From: Chrysomallon squamiferum
Lineage: Eukaryota; Mollusca; Gastropoda; Neomphalida; Peltospiridae
Direction of reading: 5' to 3'
DNA: 64,000 nucleotides
Assembly: GCA_012295275.1 (NCBI GenBank)
Contig: CM022671.1
Span: 10,151,095-10,215,094, forward strand
Shown: one piece after another, positions 1 to 11,936 of the stretch
Layout of the letters: every line of letters starts with the position of its first letter
How positions within the stretch are numbered: position 1 is the first letter of the stretch
Program-made: the position numbers and the translations under genes
The notes under the pieces: generated by a model
Seen by the model: the letters and a program-made list of their open reading frames with translations, nothing else
Databases searched by the model: none
What the model was told of the DNA's origin: nothing

Positions 1-38
<38 letters not shown>
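1..38. repeat. (GA)n microsatellite at window edge
   Basis: Uninterrupted GA dinucleotide repeat, cut by the window start, so its true length is unknown. Confidence 0.95.
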
Positions 39-40
<2 letters not shown>

Positions 41-1130
41 CATGTATCAAATACATTAAGCAGAACTATATACTGGACATAATAAACTTAATATTAAAAT
101 ATTTGAAATGTCTTAAATTAAACTTTATTAATTTAATATGTCCCATCATTTCATTTTTCCTTTATAATTCTTGAAGCTAGATGGAACGAGATACATACTG
201 CTTTTCGAAAGAAATCTATTAACCTATTTTCCAGCATAATAAGTAAATGTAATTCTGAAGAAATGCAATATACAGCTACTTGACAGAAACAAATTAATCA
301 TAATTATATTCAAATATGAAGGTTCATGTCACCACAAGTTAGCTTATTATACACATAATGCATGCCATGCAGTCTCTAGTGAAAACCAAAATGATTGATT
401 TTTGGTCGTTTTCTTTCTGAAATTTATTTTCATGAATACTGTATACATGTTATGTTCTTTATTTCATTTTTGTTTCTTTTTTCTTTTTAGTCTCTTTTCT
501 TTTCTTTTCTTTTTCTTTTTTCTTTTATATATATATATATATTTATATGTATTATTTTTGTCTCCCGTTTTTAAAAATTAAACATTTCATTTCATTTTCA
601 CTTTATTTCCTGGATAAATTATTTGTATTTATTTATTTATTTATTTATTTATTTATTTTATTTATTTTAGTTTTAAACTTCGATTCCAAAAATATTATTT
701 ATCTTTTTATTTATAAATGTTGTTAATTACTCTTTTATTTGTGAATATATTAATTGATTTTGTTTCACTCATTCATTATCATAATCGTTATCGTTATTGT
801 TTTTGTTGCTGTAGCTTTTGATGTCATCATTATGATTTTTATTATTTTTGTCTTCATCATAATCATCATCATTATTGTTATTATTATTATTATTATTATA
901 AATGTTAAACAAAACGAATATACTGAATACGGCACATACAGATGTTATTTACATAGTATTTGTATATTTACAATACACATAATAATCAATACACACGCAT
1001 TATCTGGTTTCTGTTGGCGTTGAAAAATCTTGAAAATATGGAGTCTAAAACAATATCTGATACAGCTGTCATCATGAATGTAGTGCTTCGAAGCAGCTGG
1101 TTCTTATTGTTGATGTTGTTTTGCTATTAT

Positions 1131-1254
1131 CATCATCATCATCATTATTGTCATCATCACCATCATGGTTATCATCATTATCATCACCTTCACTTCATCA
1201 TCATCATCATCATTATTATTATTATTATTATTATTAGTAGTAGTAGTAGTAGTG
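1131..1254. repeat. Compound (CAT)n-(ATT)n-(AGT)n microsatellite
   Basis: Successive CAT, ATT and AGT trinucleotide runs that drift into one another by single substitutions, the usual sign of stepwise decay and re-expansion of one microsatellite. Confidence 0.9.
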
Positions 1255-1377
1255 TTTTAATCTTCCCCCAAAAATTATAAAATAGATTAACTAAATTGTT
1301 TACTTATTGATTTAATAAATATAATATTATAAATTTTGAAACGAGCAAATAAACAAATAAAAATGAGTATGCAACAG

Positions 1378-1379
1378 TA

Positions 1380-1448
<69 letters not shown>
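1378..1448. repeat. (TAA)n microsatellite
   Basis: About 23 near-perfect TAA units. It reads as poly-Leu on the minus strand, which explains the open frame there. Confidence 0.95.
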
Positions 1449-1450
<2 letters not shown>

Positions 1451-2142
1451 AATGGATAATAATAACGATGATGATAATATGATAATAATGATAATGATAT
1501 AAACGTGATTATATAATCATGATGTTGATAATAAAATAAAGAAAAAAATATATAAATATAAAAACACAACCACTTCACAGTTTATATGAAATATATTTTA
1601 TATCTTAATGGCAATACTAACAGTATGGTATGAAACTAAAATTTTACACATGATACTATTTGATATAACAATTCTGAATTACAATAATAATATCACAATA
1701 TTTCTTACATATTCATAAAGCAAATCTATTATCATGGTAACTAAACAAATATAAATATTTATATAATTATTATTAAAGAATAAATGTTTCAACTCGCAAA
1801 GTCTATCAGTATGATTTTTTTAGATCTTTATTATTATTATTATTTAAATTTTTATTTGTTTATTTATTTATTTTTTTATTATATATATATTTTTGTTTGT
1901 TTCGTATTAACGGACTGGTTTAGAACCATCGGAACCTTATATCTTAAGAAAATGTCAATAATATTTCACTGTATATAATAGAATATGCAGATGTGTGTGT
2001 TCCATATCCATGAAATTACATGTGCAGTAGTACATTAATAATAAATGTAGAAATAGACATGTCTGTATATACGTTTGTGTTTGTACATAGATAAATAGAT
2101 ACATAAATAGACAGATAGACAGACAGACAGGCAGACAGACAG

Positions 2143-2144
<2 letters not shown>

Positions 2145-2234
<90 letters not shown>
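2145..2234. repeat. (GA)n microsatellite, 90 bp
   Basis: Perfect GA repeat preceded by a (GACA)n/(GATA)n-like stretch from about 2090. It is one of several long GA tracts in the window (also 18582, 24919 and 41136). Confidence 0.95.
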
Positions 2235-2237
<3 letters not shown>

Positions 2238-3161
2238 ATATTAAATGTATACTGTATCAGAAGCAGAATGTCTTTTAATGTTAACCTTTTGTCTGAGCTG
2301 GTAAAGTGAATATTCGGCCGTGCTATTGTTATGAAGAAAACTGTAGAAGAAAGTCAAATGAAAACACAGACACTAGTAAAATATAAAAATCAAACAAGAA
2401 TATTCACTATATGTAGTTATCTCTAGTGTTCCTTATTTCGTTCTTTATTTCTGAGTGTCGCAGAAAGCCAAAAGAATTGATAAAAGAAAATGTTCTAATA
2501 TTTGTACTCTTTTTATTCAATCATTCATTCACTAACATTTTATGTTGGCTTTTTCCAATTATTTAGATATAAAAAATTAATTAATGATTTTGAAAGCACA
2601 AACAGTTGATTTAAAAATAAATCGGTAAATAACAAAATGCAAAAGTCGACATAGATAATAAAATATTAAAATTAAGTAGAATAATAACCTATTAGAAATA
2701 TAAATAAATTAATATGGTTTGTTCATTTGCTGATGCAGTATCTTAGTCAAATTGTCTTCAAATAAAAAGAGTTCAAGACCACTGTTATTAACAAACTTTC
2801 TCAGTAATTTATCTATTATTTATTCCTTTCTTTCGTATCTGATCTGAACGTTGTAATTGGTTTTGAACCCCAAAATACGACTTTTACGATTATTTATAAG
2901 GGCTCTTTCACAGTTTTTTTTTATGTATGTGTGTTTATTTTATTAAGCATTCAATTAGTGCACTGCTTTTCTTCTATCACGAAGAACATTAAAAAGTGGG
3001 GAATTTATCTCATATGTTGGCTTTAATGAAAAATATTAATATAAATAATTACTGTTTTTTTGTTGTGGATATGGATTTTCAAAATTAAAATTATGTTGCT
3101 TTGACTATTGTGAAGGACAATTTGAAGTGAATACTTATTTTCATTTGATTTCTTTCTAAGA

Positions 3162-3257
3162 TTTACTTTCATACGACCTTAGTAAATACAACATATTAAG
3201 TTGGTTTTAAAACGTTCCTTGAAATAAAAGATGTGCTGCTATCAACATGTAAATAAA
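3162..3257. repeat. Dispersed repeat, copy 1
   Basis: Matches 5446-5545 over about 95 bp with scattered substitutions and small indels. The shared core includes CATACGACCTTAGT, CATATTAAGTTGGTT and ATGTAAATAAATTA. Both copies have the same orientation. The family is unknown. The TTAAGTTGG core resembles mariner terminal repeats, but homology runs past it on both sides, so it is not a clean terminus. Confidence 0.75.
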
Positions 3258-3961
3258 TTACCCAGCGCCGCTATTAAAAGGTCAGAGTAATAAAGCCTGT
3301 TTCATATATTAATTAGAGAAGAATACTTTTATTTGTGCGTGTTACTTTAACACGTACCTAGATACATGCAACATGTCAAATATCAGACTGAGAGTCTTGT
3401 AAGTAAATGAGAGGGTTATTTTTATTATCTAGTGCATCCAGCAGCGAGGCGATCTATGGTTCTGCACCAGATTCACTAAAATATCTCATGTATGACTTGC
3501 CAATCCCTATTGCAATATATTTATTTGGGTGTGGTCATTAAAGCGTGAACCTGCATAAATTTGACCAAAATTTTTGTTTTCAAACGAAGATGTTCAGATA
3601 CACAATTAAGGTGCTGCTCAGAAAACTTCTCAGTGTGTATCATCTAAAAAAAAAAAAAAAGTTACAGTGGACAAATCTCTCAATTAGCCTAAACGGAATA
3701 AAAAATAAAAAAAAAAAAAATATAAAAACCTCCACCGTTTACAGTAAGCACAATCTGCAAAAAAACAACAACCCCCACCCCCAAAACGTCACAGTGGACA
3801 TAATCCGCAGAAACCAAATATTCACCTTTTCATATTAATTTGGGCTGACATCCTTACCATTATTTATATTAAACATATTAGTGACCCTTCAAACGAGACG
3901 CTGAGTTTAATAGTAGTGACGATGGTGGTGTAACAGTACTATTATATATGTTGATAGTAGC

Positions 3962-3991
3962 TGTGGTAGTAGTAATAGTACTACTACCACA
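3962..3991. other. Perfect 13-bp hairpin
   Basis: TGTGGTAGTAGTA, loop ATAG, then its exact reverse complement. The arms are trinucleotide-like (GTA/TAC), so it may have arisen by template switching at a microsatellite. It is too short alone for a microRNA precursor. Confidence 0.7.
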
Positions 3992-5445
3992 ACAACTAAT
4001 AATAACGACCCAAGATTTGTTAGTAATACACTGAATGTGAAACGTTACAAAAAGTTAAAATTATCAGCTGGCTGCATTATTTCTAGACGTTTTAACTGAT
4101 ACTGAATTTAAAACAGATGAACAGAACATAACCAAATCGGCTGATCGTAATGGCCTGCCTGTAAGGAAGAGTTTGAAACAAAATCAACAACATTGGTACT
4201 GTACAGTTCCAGGACCGAATTCCCTGACAGTGGTAGATACTGCAAATTAAACACCATCCACGAAAATAACATTCTACTGGCCTTAATTTTAGCAACAGAA
4301 AACAGTAATAATAAGAACATTGTGTAACTACGGTTTTCTTTTGTTTTAGATTGAAAATATTTCTAATAAGTGAGCAAACAGTAGAATTAGCCTTTCTGCG
4401 ATCATTTCTTAAATTACTGGTATGAAAATCATCACAGCTGAAATCCACATGACCTAACATCCCATTGGTTTGTCTGTGTCTAATCTCAGTTTGTTAGCAG
4501 TACTTTCACCAAGTTTTATAGTCTGTGTATACTATAAAAAAGAAGCATTAATTGTAATATAAATACGCAGATACTATAATATAATTCATCTACGTTTATG
4601 ATCCGTTTGCAGAAAGTTTTGACGAAAATAAAAAATTAATCCATTTCTGACGAATGTTTTCGAATTTCTTTCTTAGTCACATAACACAAACTGTAAGGTA
4701 TGATAAGTAATCCACAAACAAATTCCAGTATTTTGGTCAGAATTCTCATCCAGTGTACAACAAACATGTCTGAAGTGAAAAGTAGTTAAATCTAATATCC
4801 AGCTATATCGTTAGTGAACTTCTAAACACCTCAGTTCATTTTTACACACATCATGTAGGTTATTTCTTTGTTTGCTTGTTTTTTACTTTCAAGGACAGAT
4901 ATATAACCCACTACATGGAGGAAATTTCTCTGGCGAAATCGTGTTATAACGCATCCAGTCGACGACTGAATTTTAAATAGCACTCCATCGTTTCATATTA
5001 CATCTACTGAGTTGTATTATTTCAAACTCGTTTCCACCGTATAGGGAAACCCTTCAACTAGACGTCAGACGTAAGACCCACAGACACGATGGAACTGTTC
5101 AATGAACAATGCATGTTAAACTTTACCATAAGCACATATCAGTTTTATATCAGATACTTTTTTTTACTGCAATTTATGTGAACATATTTGCCATATTAAC
5201 AGATTTTTTTATATGAACCACGCAGCATACACTGACGTCCAATTAAGTCTCCAATCCACTTCAAAGAACTGAATGGATACCTTTTCACGTTACAGATATC
5301 AATCATTTTCATTTAATTAGGTATTCTTCAGTGAATGTTAATTCTGATGCAGGTATGGAATTTAAGTTTTTCGTTTCTGGAGCTATTAACAACTTCTCAT
5401 TTCCGATACATTGTTGTGTCTTTGAGTTGTCGCTGATGCTGTTGA

Positions 5446-5545
5446 TTTACATTCATACGACCTTAGTTAAAATACAGCATATTAAGTTGGTTCTAAAACG
5501 TTCATTGAAATATAAAGATGTACTGCTATCAAAATGTAAATAAAT
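5446..5545. repeat. Dispersed repeat, copy 2
   Basis: Second copy of the element at 3162-3257, same orientation, about 2.3 kb away. A short open frame overlaps it but shows no protein-like composition. Confidence 0.75.
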
Positions 5546-5736
5546 TATAGATCCACCTGTTATTGAGCCTTTACAATGCAGTCATATTATTTTGTTGAAA
5601 AAGAATCACAATCTTGTAGTGCAAAAATACACAGATAATCTCTTTGGAATTATTGGTACATATATTTATAACCTGTTCACCATTAACGTCCGTTGTATTC
5701 ATTCAAAAAGAATAGTAGTCGCCTTAGTAAAAATAA

Positions 5737-5771
5737 ATATCCGCTAAGAATTATCTTAGCGCAGTGGATAT
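5737..5771. other. Interrupted hairpin
   Basis: An 8-bp perfect stem CGCTAAGA/TCTTAGCG with loop ATTA is enclosed by a second pair of arms, ATATCC and GGATAT, with a short asymmetric bulge. It could be a fragment of a palindromic mobile element or a structured RNA; nothing else supports either. Confidence 0.5.
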
Positions 5772-5855
5772 AAATCTATTCATCTAACCATTTCAGATAA
5801 CCATATTATAAATGTCTTTTCAATAATAATTATTATGTTAAAAATTTGATGAACA

Positions 5856-5861
5856 TTTATT
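5856..5861 (-). terminator. Candidate poly(A) signal of the 462-residue gene
   Basis: AATAAA on the minus strand, about 300 bp past the stop at 6163. Such hexamers are frequent by chance in DNA this AT-rich, so this is only a plausible site. Confidence 0.3.
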
Positions 5862-6162
5862 TCATGTACTGCCTCCATATGACACAAAATATAACGATAT
5901 ACTGTAAAGCTGTGTATTACAGAAGCATCTAGTTCGTCTTTTTTTCGAAAAAGGCACCGTATTTAGAATGATCAGGTTTAGCACTATGTGGTTTAACTGT
6001 CCTACACTGCTGACCATGCTAGTAACCTTCTGCTTTACTCTTATGAAAAATACAGTTTTCTTTTTGTTTGGTTTTTACAATGTTATTTGAATAAAATATT
6101 TTCAGAAACACTTAAAGAAACGAAAACTTTGAAATCAGTGAATTCTCATCCCACGACTATTG

Positions 6163-7551
6163 TTACTTGTTCTCCCTATTTCTATCAAAATCCGGAGTTT
6201 GCCTTGCATTACCGTTTGGCCATCTCATTGGCGACATGGTGGCGGAAGAACCTGGCATAACAATAATTTTCCTTCTCGGCTGTCTGAATTCCTGAGTGTA
6301 CACATTGTAAACCTGCTCTATCGGCCTTTCGATGGTCGATCTGTATGATCCAGTCGAACATCTCATGTCGTGTCTGTAGTAATTTTCATGACTTGCGGTC
6401 GGCGACAAGCTACTAGGTGACAGTACAGCAGAACTGGCAGACGAACTTCTGGAGCGTGTCCTCACTGCATGATTTCTCGACTGCGTCGAAAGTGGCGGAG
6501 GTTGCCGTTTGGTATATCGAGTTCTGCCTTTTTCGGTCTGAACACCCAAACTCCGGATATTGTGATCTGGGAAGCTAACGGAAGTCGCCTGACCAAAATT
6601 GACATGTCTGTCCCCTTCCGAAGAGCTCTTAGAACAAGGGGAGGGAATTTCATCGTTCGGTACGACTGGTACTGGCACGTAATTTGAATGTGCATGATTA
6701 CTTACATCTCTCTCACGTTTTAAATATTCGGTGCTGCTTATCCCCGTGGATTTCTCCAGAATGAATTTAATATCTCTTATCTCTTGCGAAAGATTTAACA
6801 GTTCGTCTTTCAGAGTCCGTAGCGAGGTCGCGGAAGTTATAGATTCCCGGTCGTCGTAATCAAGCTCCGTTTGAACGGCAACATTGAAGCAAACAATCCC
6901 ATCGATTTCGCATCTTTCTCTTTCCATTTCCTCAGTTATCACTTCAACGTCTATATGAGGCTCCTCATTCGTAAATACGTCACCGTCGCTGCCGTAGAAA
7001 CCGTTACTCGTAACTGCAACCGTTGCAGTATTTCCGTTTGTGTCTATAACTTTTTCTGAAGAAGCTGAAGCAGGTGTGATATTTCCATTAACGAGTGGAG
7101 TCTGTCTTACCTTTCGTCTCAGTGTCCAGTTTAAACCGTGAGGCTGTTTGAGGTTAATTTCGTATCCTTCCCCACTCGCCACTCTCTTTCTCTCTTGGTA
7201 GGTGTGAACTAGGTGGCTGGCGTCCGACGTGCTGAAACATCTACACACCAGAAAGTTAAGTCTTTGGTTACCGTCGACGAACACCGTTATAAGACAGACG
7301 GGGTTGTAGCGATTCACCGTAATGTCCTGTATAATCTGACCAGGAATCTTTTCTGTTTTTTTCTCAGAGTTGTCGTCGTTGAGCACAACAATCTTGACAC
7401 CGTCAACACAAAGCTGAAATAGCGACGTCAGTCCTCTTTTCTCCTCTAACTGTGAACTTATTTGTCTCAAGAGTGTATCGTGATCGCTGTTATTATTCTG
7501 TCGCCACAGACCAGCGTACACAACTTTTCTCTGTGCTATCACACCTGCCAT
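6163..7551 (-). CDS. PTB/PID-like domain protein with long disordered tail (462 aa, single exon)
   Basis: No specific orthologue recognised. The start is the ATG at 7551: it is the first in-frame ATG after an upstream TGA and has a good context (A at -3, G at +4); the GTG at 7632 is not credible. Residues ~8-125 look like a phosphotyrosine-binding fold: a first strand with VVYAGLW, a helix at 26-38, strands around FQLCVDGVKIVV (45-56) and QDITVNRYNP...CLITVFVD (75-93), then a final strand LVCRCFS and helix DASHLVHTYQERKR. A predicted coiled coil lies at ~243-268. The tail is Ser/Arg/Pro-rich (SRSSSASS at 367-374, PPPL at 351-354). Two similar motifs, VAVQTE (224-229) and LGVQTE (335-340), fit the LC8 dynein-light-chain anchor pattern. 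The family binds receptor tails or lipids as cytoplasmic adaptors; that role is inferred here. A related architecture lies at 27865-31168 on the same strand. Exon status is strong from composition and length; the domain call is moderate and could instead be another PH-like fold. Confidence 0.8.
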   Translation of the reverse strand: MAGVIAQRKVVYAGLWRQNNNSDHDTLLRQISSQLEEKRGLTSLFQLCVDGVKIVVLNDDNSEKKTEKIPGQIIQDITVNRYNPVCLITVFVDGNQRLNFLVCRCFSTSDASHLVHTYQERKRVASGEGYEINLKQPHGLNWTLRRKVRQTPLVNGNITPASASSEKVIDTNGNTATVAVTSNGFYGSDGDVFTNEEPHIDVEVITEEMERERCEIDGIVCFNVAVQTELDYDDRESITSATSLRTLKDELLNLSQEIRDIKFILEKSTGISSTEYLKRERDVSNHAHSNYVPVPVVPNDEIPSPCSKSSSEGDRHVNFGQATSVSFPDHNIRSLGVQTEKGRTRYTKRQPPPLSTQSRNHAVRTRSRSSSASSAVLSPSSLSPTASHENYYRHDMRCSTGSYRSTIERPIEQVYNVYTQEFRQPRRKIIVMPGSSATMSPMRWPNGNARQTPDFDRNRENK

Positions 7552-8394
7552 TTTCACATTTCCTATTTTCACTCGAAAAATCCAAACAACATGGTAGCTG
7601 TAGAGAAACCCCGATGCGACCTCACAGTACACGTCTACCCTGTCACTGTCGATCGCGTGGTCATATATCGTTCAGGTACATAAAATTCAATAAACACATA
7701 CAGTCGGCTGAATCGATGAATGTCTCCTTCGGCTGTTCTATACATGCGTTCTTTCATAGCAAAAAATATTCATCTCCAAATGTGCTTGCCAAACCGGTTT
7801 ATTATGAAAAGGTCGCAATAGTTAATGTCATGTTACATTCACTATTTTGGTCGCGCTGAGTTGTATATGGGGGTGTTTTTTTTTTTCTTTCTTTCTCTAC
7901 CTCTTTTTCACATAATCAGCCATGTGTGCTAGCTACAATTTTTGTATTTTGAATTCATAAAAGCCTGCAGCTATTTGCTATTTGTTGACCGTTTAGCTGG
8001 ATATGAGGTATTTGCTGCTCAGCGTAGTTTTCTTCTTTAAACATATGCATGTTCGATATTATCTGATTGTTCTATTAACACGAGCAGGGTTACATAAAGT
8101 TAAATGCAGGTTTAGATACTTAATATGAAAAGGTTTCATAATAAAAGCTTATTTTTTAAACAACATTTGTCGAGTTAATGTTTTGATTACCATGTTAGTA
8201 CTTCGTTTTGGATTAATTCATATCTGGTGCACACAAATGTAAAGAAATTACATTATTTTTTTTATTTTTTTATTTATTTTTTTCCTCTATTCATTGAAAA
8301 TCATTTGATATTGAAAATTATATGAACCAGTTCCTTTTTGGATTCAATAATTCGCTACTGAGTTAGCGTGAACAAATAAATTCAGAATCTTATT

Positions 8395-8425
<31 letters not shown>

Positions 8426-9399
8426 GATGCAGTTTAAATTATTTTGCTATTATTGTTATTGACAAACTATTTAAACAGACAATAATTTTGGACCGGAACT
8501 CGTACATGGACTCAATCTGTAGCCGACAGAAATGTATTCGTAATTATTAGAGCGTTAACTTCGTCGATTACCAAAGAATTTATTTTATCCAGGGTTTTTC
8601 ATAATTGTTACAAAATGGACTGGAAATGGGTTGAATTTATTCTAATAACACTTTCTATAAGAAGTCGTCGTTTCAGAAGCAAAGTGTCTTTTTAAATGCG
8701 TGAAACATAACATAACATGCTAATACTGTAAAAAGGAATAAATTAGAAAATAGTTATTTTTTTCTGGTTAATATACATTATAGACTCTTTATGATACCGC
8801 AAAGAAGGAATGAACCGGCTGCCGGCAAATACCCAGACTTGAAAGAATGGCAACAACAGCATGGGAAAAATATCCAACCAAACCAAACGAAACTAAACCG
8901 CAGCCCATTTAAATAATTACATATTGTCAGCTTATGTATGTAGTGATCCGAACCACGAAGAGATGTAAACAACTAGAGATAAAAGAGGTCTACTCAGGGT
9001 CACTGCTGGTTCGCTGAAGATTTAGTTTACAGTCTGGTCTACCGGTCACTCAAGGATCAAACAGCGAAACCAACATTAAAGATTAGCTTGGATCACCTCT
9101 CTTTGTATTTCTCAAGTATTACAGGAGTTGAACGTGTATGGCAGTTTGTGTTGTTTTGTAAAGAAGAGTTTTGTTTATAAACTTTAAAACATTTCCCGAG
9201 TATCTAATGCCTTACAGTCGATACTGCGAGATTCTTGAAATTCGAAACTTCCATTATTTCTTTATTTGTTTATTTATTTTCCTACTTATTTATTTTTCAC
9301 TCTTTATTTTTATTTTTTTCTCTCCTTATTTACTGAATGTGAAAAAGAAGATACTGAAAATAAAATGTTACTGATAATAACTATTATCTTAGTTATTAA

Positions 9400-9920
9400 A
9401 TAGAATTTCAGAATCTGTACTTGTTAAATACATAGAATCTCATACTACGGTTAATAATTATTAAACATATAGAATCTGATCAAATGTGGAATAGTTACTA
9501 TACATTTAGAATCTCATATTACCTGTACTAATTATTAATTATAATTTTAGAATTTGATACTAGTTATTAAACATATAGAATCTCACACTACATGCAATAC
9601 TATTTTAACATAAAGAATCTCATACTATAGAGTTATTAAATTATACAGAATCCCATATAGGTGTAATAGTTATTAAATATACAGAATCATACTAGGGGTA
9701 ATAGTCATAACATTTACTGAATCTAACAATACAGGAAATAAGATATCATTTATAGACTCAGTCGCTAGGGGTAATAATTATAAAATGTATAGTATTTAAT
9801 ACTGTGGATAATGATAGTATGTAGTGATAGTTCCAAAGTTTAGAGAATCTAGAACTATGTGAATACATGTTGTATTTACAGAATCCAACCTTCGAATATA
9901 TTTATTAAAATGAATGAATC
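9400..9920. repeat. Degenerate tandem array, ~35-40 bp unit
   Basis: About a dozen irregular copies of a unit built on AGAATCTCATACTA followed by GGTAATAGTTATTAAA and a short AT linker. The AGAATC core recurs near 9411, 9434, 9471, 9508, 9549, 9577, 9614, 9647, 9683, 9844 and 9880. The copies are strongly diverged, so the array is old. Confidence 0.8.
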
Positions 9921-11097
9921 TGAGTGAATATATTCTTGTAATGATAATAAAATAAGTAAAGTACCTTTTCTAATGGTTCGTGTTAAAATGAAAATCATCT
10001 TTGTTTACAAGACTACATCGATGTGCCAATTACAAACACAACTTGGGCTCCAAACTCATGGCTTCATTTCTAAGGTGTAGGTTTTGCCGTAAACATTAAG
10101 TTTCTACTTTGTGCCTAGACGTGTTCTGTGTACATATACATGTCACGTTGTTTGGAAAGCTGTTCTGTTTCTTATATCATTTAATGTCTGTTTTATTGTA
10201 CGGTTCTTTGGGGGTTTTAAAACTTCGCCATCTATAGCTCAGGCTTGAATGATGATGTCTCAAATTGCCGATTTGATTGACTGCATGATAAAATAAAAAA
10301 TAATAACATGTCTATGGTCAAAGCAAACGTTAAAAGAAGAATAAGAAGATGAATTTAATATTTATTTTTCATCCTGCTTAAATATTTATCTCGAATGCAA
10401 TATCTTCATAACAGGTTTTTGACCATTCGACGTTTACGTTAAACAGATGTAGCGTACCAGTATAACGACTGTCGACGCCCAGACACATTTCAAATAATGT
10501 AAACTCCTGCGATTGTACAGTTCTTCGCGTTCCTTACATAAACTCGACAAATATATTTTGATAAAGGTTGAGAGTAAACAGGGAGAAATCCTTTGCGCGT
10601 TGTGATCAATGGGTGTGAAGGAAAATGTTTGCAAATATCAGACGAGGTAATGTGACACAGAAAGTAGCTTTTTGTTATCTTTTTTTTATCTGTTCAAACA
10701 AAATGAGATGAGGTTATTATATTAACAGAAGCAAACTTCCAGATAGGTAAAATGATGTAGAAAAATGAAACAAGTCTGGCTGGGCGTCCTATTCATCAGT
10801 TTTGAAGAAGACCGAACAAAGACTTCATTGTTAGATAGATATTTCAGAAAGAAAACAAAATTGCGTCATGGAAGAAATGAAACATTAGAAGAATGTGGAT
10901 TCGTACAGGGAAATAGAGGATAGCAGCCGACAAATGACTCCTTTTTTAATTTACCAACCTAGTTTAAATTTTTTTTAAACTGTTTCTTCTTTTTTATATC
11001 TATGGTGGCGTTTATTCATTCATTTCTGAAATTCTGGATCCGCCTTTTGCATTGATAGTATAATGGAATCGATGACTGTTTAAACATGAATTAATAT

Positions 11098-11176
11098 ATA
11101 ATATATATATACATGAATTAAACTATATATATATATATATATATATATTAAATATATATATATATATATATATATA
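11098..11176. repeat. (AT)n block with internal duplication
   Basis: Alternating AT runs separated by short ATGAATTAA and TTAAAT spacers. Self-complementary and likely to form cruciforms or slip. Confidence 0.85.
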
Positions 11177-11861
11177 AATATTAAAGTTTAATACAATGCA
11201 GGTCTATGAAAACTATGAGAGAAAAATTTACTTGTTCTTCTCCACTAGTAATAAGTATGGTTTCATTTTTATGCATGTCTCTTTATACTTGCGTTGATTT
11301 TTAGCTTTTTTCAGGCAAAATAGATACAGTAAGCTGTATGTTTTTGAACTTGACTGTGCCACTTTAGTATTATGCCATCAAACAATGGTTTAGCTCTCTT
11401 TTTGTATGGAAAACAAGAAATATTTTACTAAAGAGAAACAGATCTTTTAACCCAGTTTTGTAACAGCAAATCCTCGCTAAGTTCTGGAAAAGGATAAGTG
11501 AACTACTCATATGATAAAGCTCACAGTGATATTTTAATGTTTTGGATGAAATGATAAGCGATACATTGTTTGCATCTATGTCCCTTAAAATCTATTCGTT
11601 AACAAAGAAACTACAACATCATTAACACTAAAATCTATTTCTGCACGGAAGAACAAATTACAGTCCATGCCTTAATTAATATACTAATTTGGACAAGCAT
11701 TCCTGTTATGCATGAGATGTTGACCGCATGTTGTAGAAGTCGCTTTCTGCGTGGGTGTTTCGGTGGGTGTGGCTGTGACTGTATAAAGCGGGGGAGGGTC
11801 TCGGTATTGTTTGTTACAGGTTCTACTACTTTTCCTTTGTTACCTGAATATTGTAGAAATT

Positions 11862-11936
11862 TTTCTTACGTTAGATCTGGGTATATTTTCTTACGTTAGA
11901 TCTGGGTATATTTTCTTACGTTAGATCTGGGTATAT
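11862..11936. repeat. 25-bp minisatellite, three copies
   Basis: Three essentially identical consecutive copies of a 25-bp unit containing CTTACGTTAGATCTGGGTAT, with a partial fourth beginning at 11937. The perfect identity indicates a recent expansion, unlike the decayed array at 9400-9920. Confidence 0.95.

Larger units (their letters stand above)
39..2143. other. AT-rich intergenic DNA, no gene seen
   Basis: No gene recognised. The stretch holds pyrimidine-rich tracts (470-530), an (ATTT)n run near 625-665, and short (ATT)n and (CAT)n runs. All long open frames here are homopolymeric Ile/Tyr/His/Leu readings of trinucleotide repeats. Confidence 0.7.
2235..5855. other. Intergenic DNA downstream of the first PTB-like gene
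   Basis: No exon recognised on either strand. It contains a dispersed ~100 bp duplication (3162-3257 and 5446-5545), a perfect 13-bp-stem hairpin (3962-3991), A-rich tracts near 3646 and 3705, and a second hairpin (5737-5771). The last few hundred bases may be 3' flank of the minus-strand gene ending at 6163. Confidence 0.6.

Noticed and set aside
754-1578. Ile-, His- and Leu-rich open frames
   Set aside because: Direct translations of ATT, CAT and TAA microsatellites.
7552-7632. 27-codon N-terminal extension of the 462-aa gene starting at GTG
   Set aside because: GTG is not a normal animal start, an in-frame TGA lies further upstream, and the ATG at 7551 has a good context.
6160-7859. Plus-strand open frames at 6160-6348, 6469-6687, 6871-7059, 7213-7422 and 7452-7859
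   Set aside because: They are antisense shadows of, or extend from, the minus-strand coding exon and have no independent domain signal.
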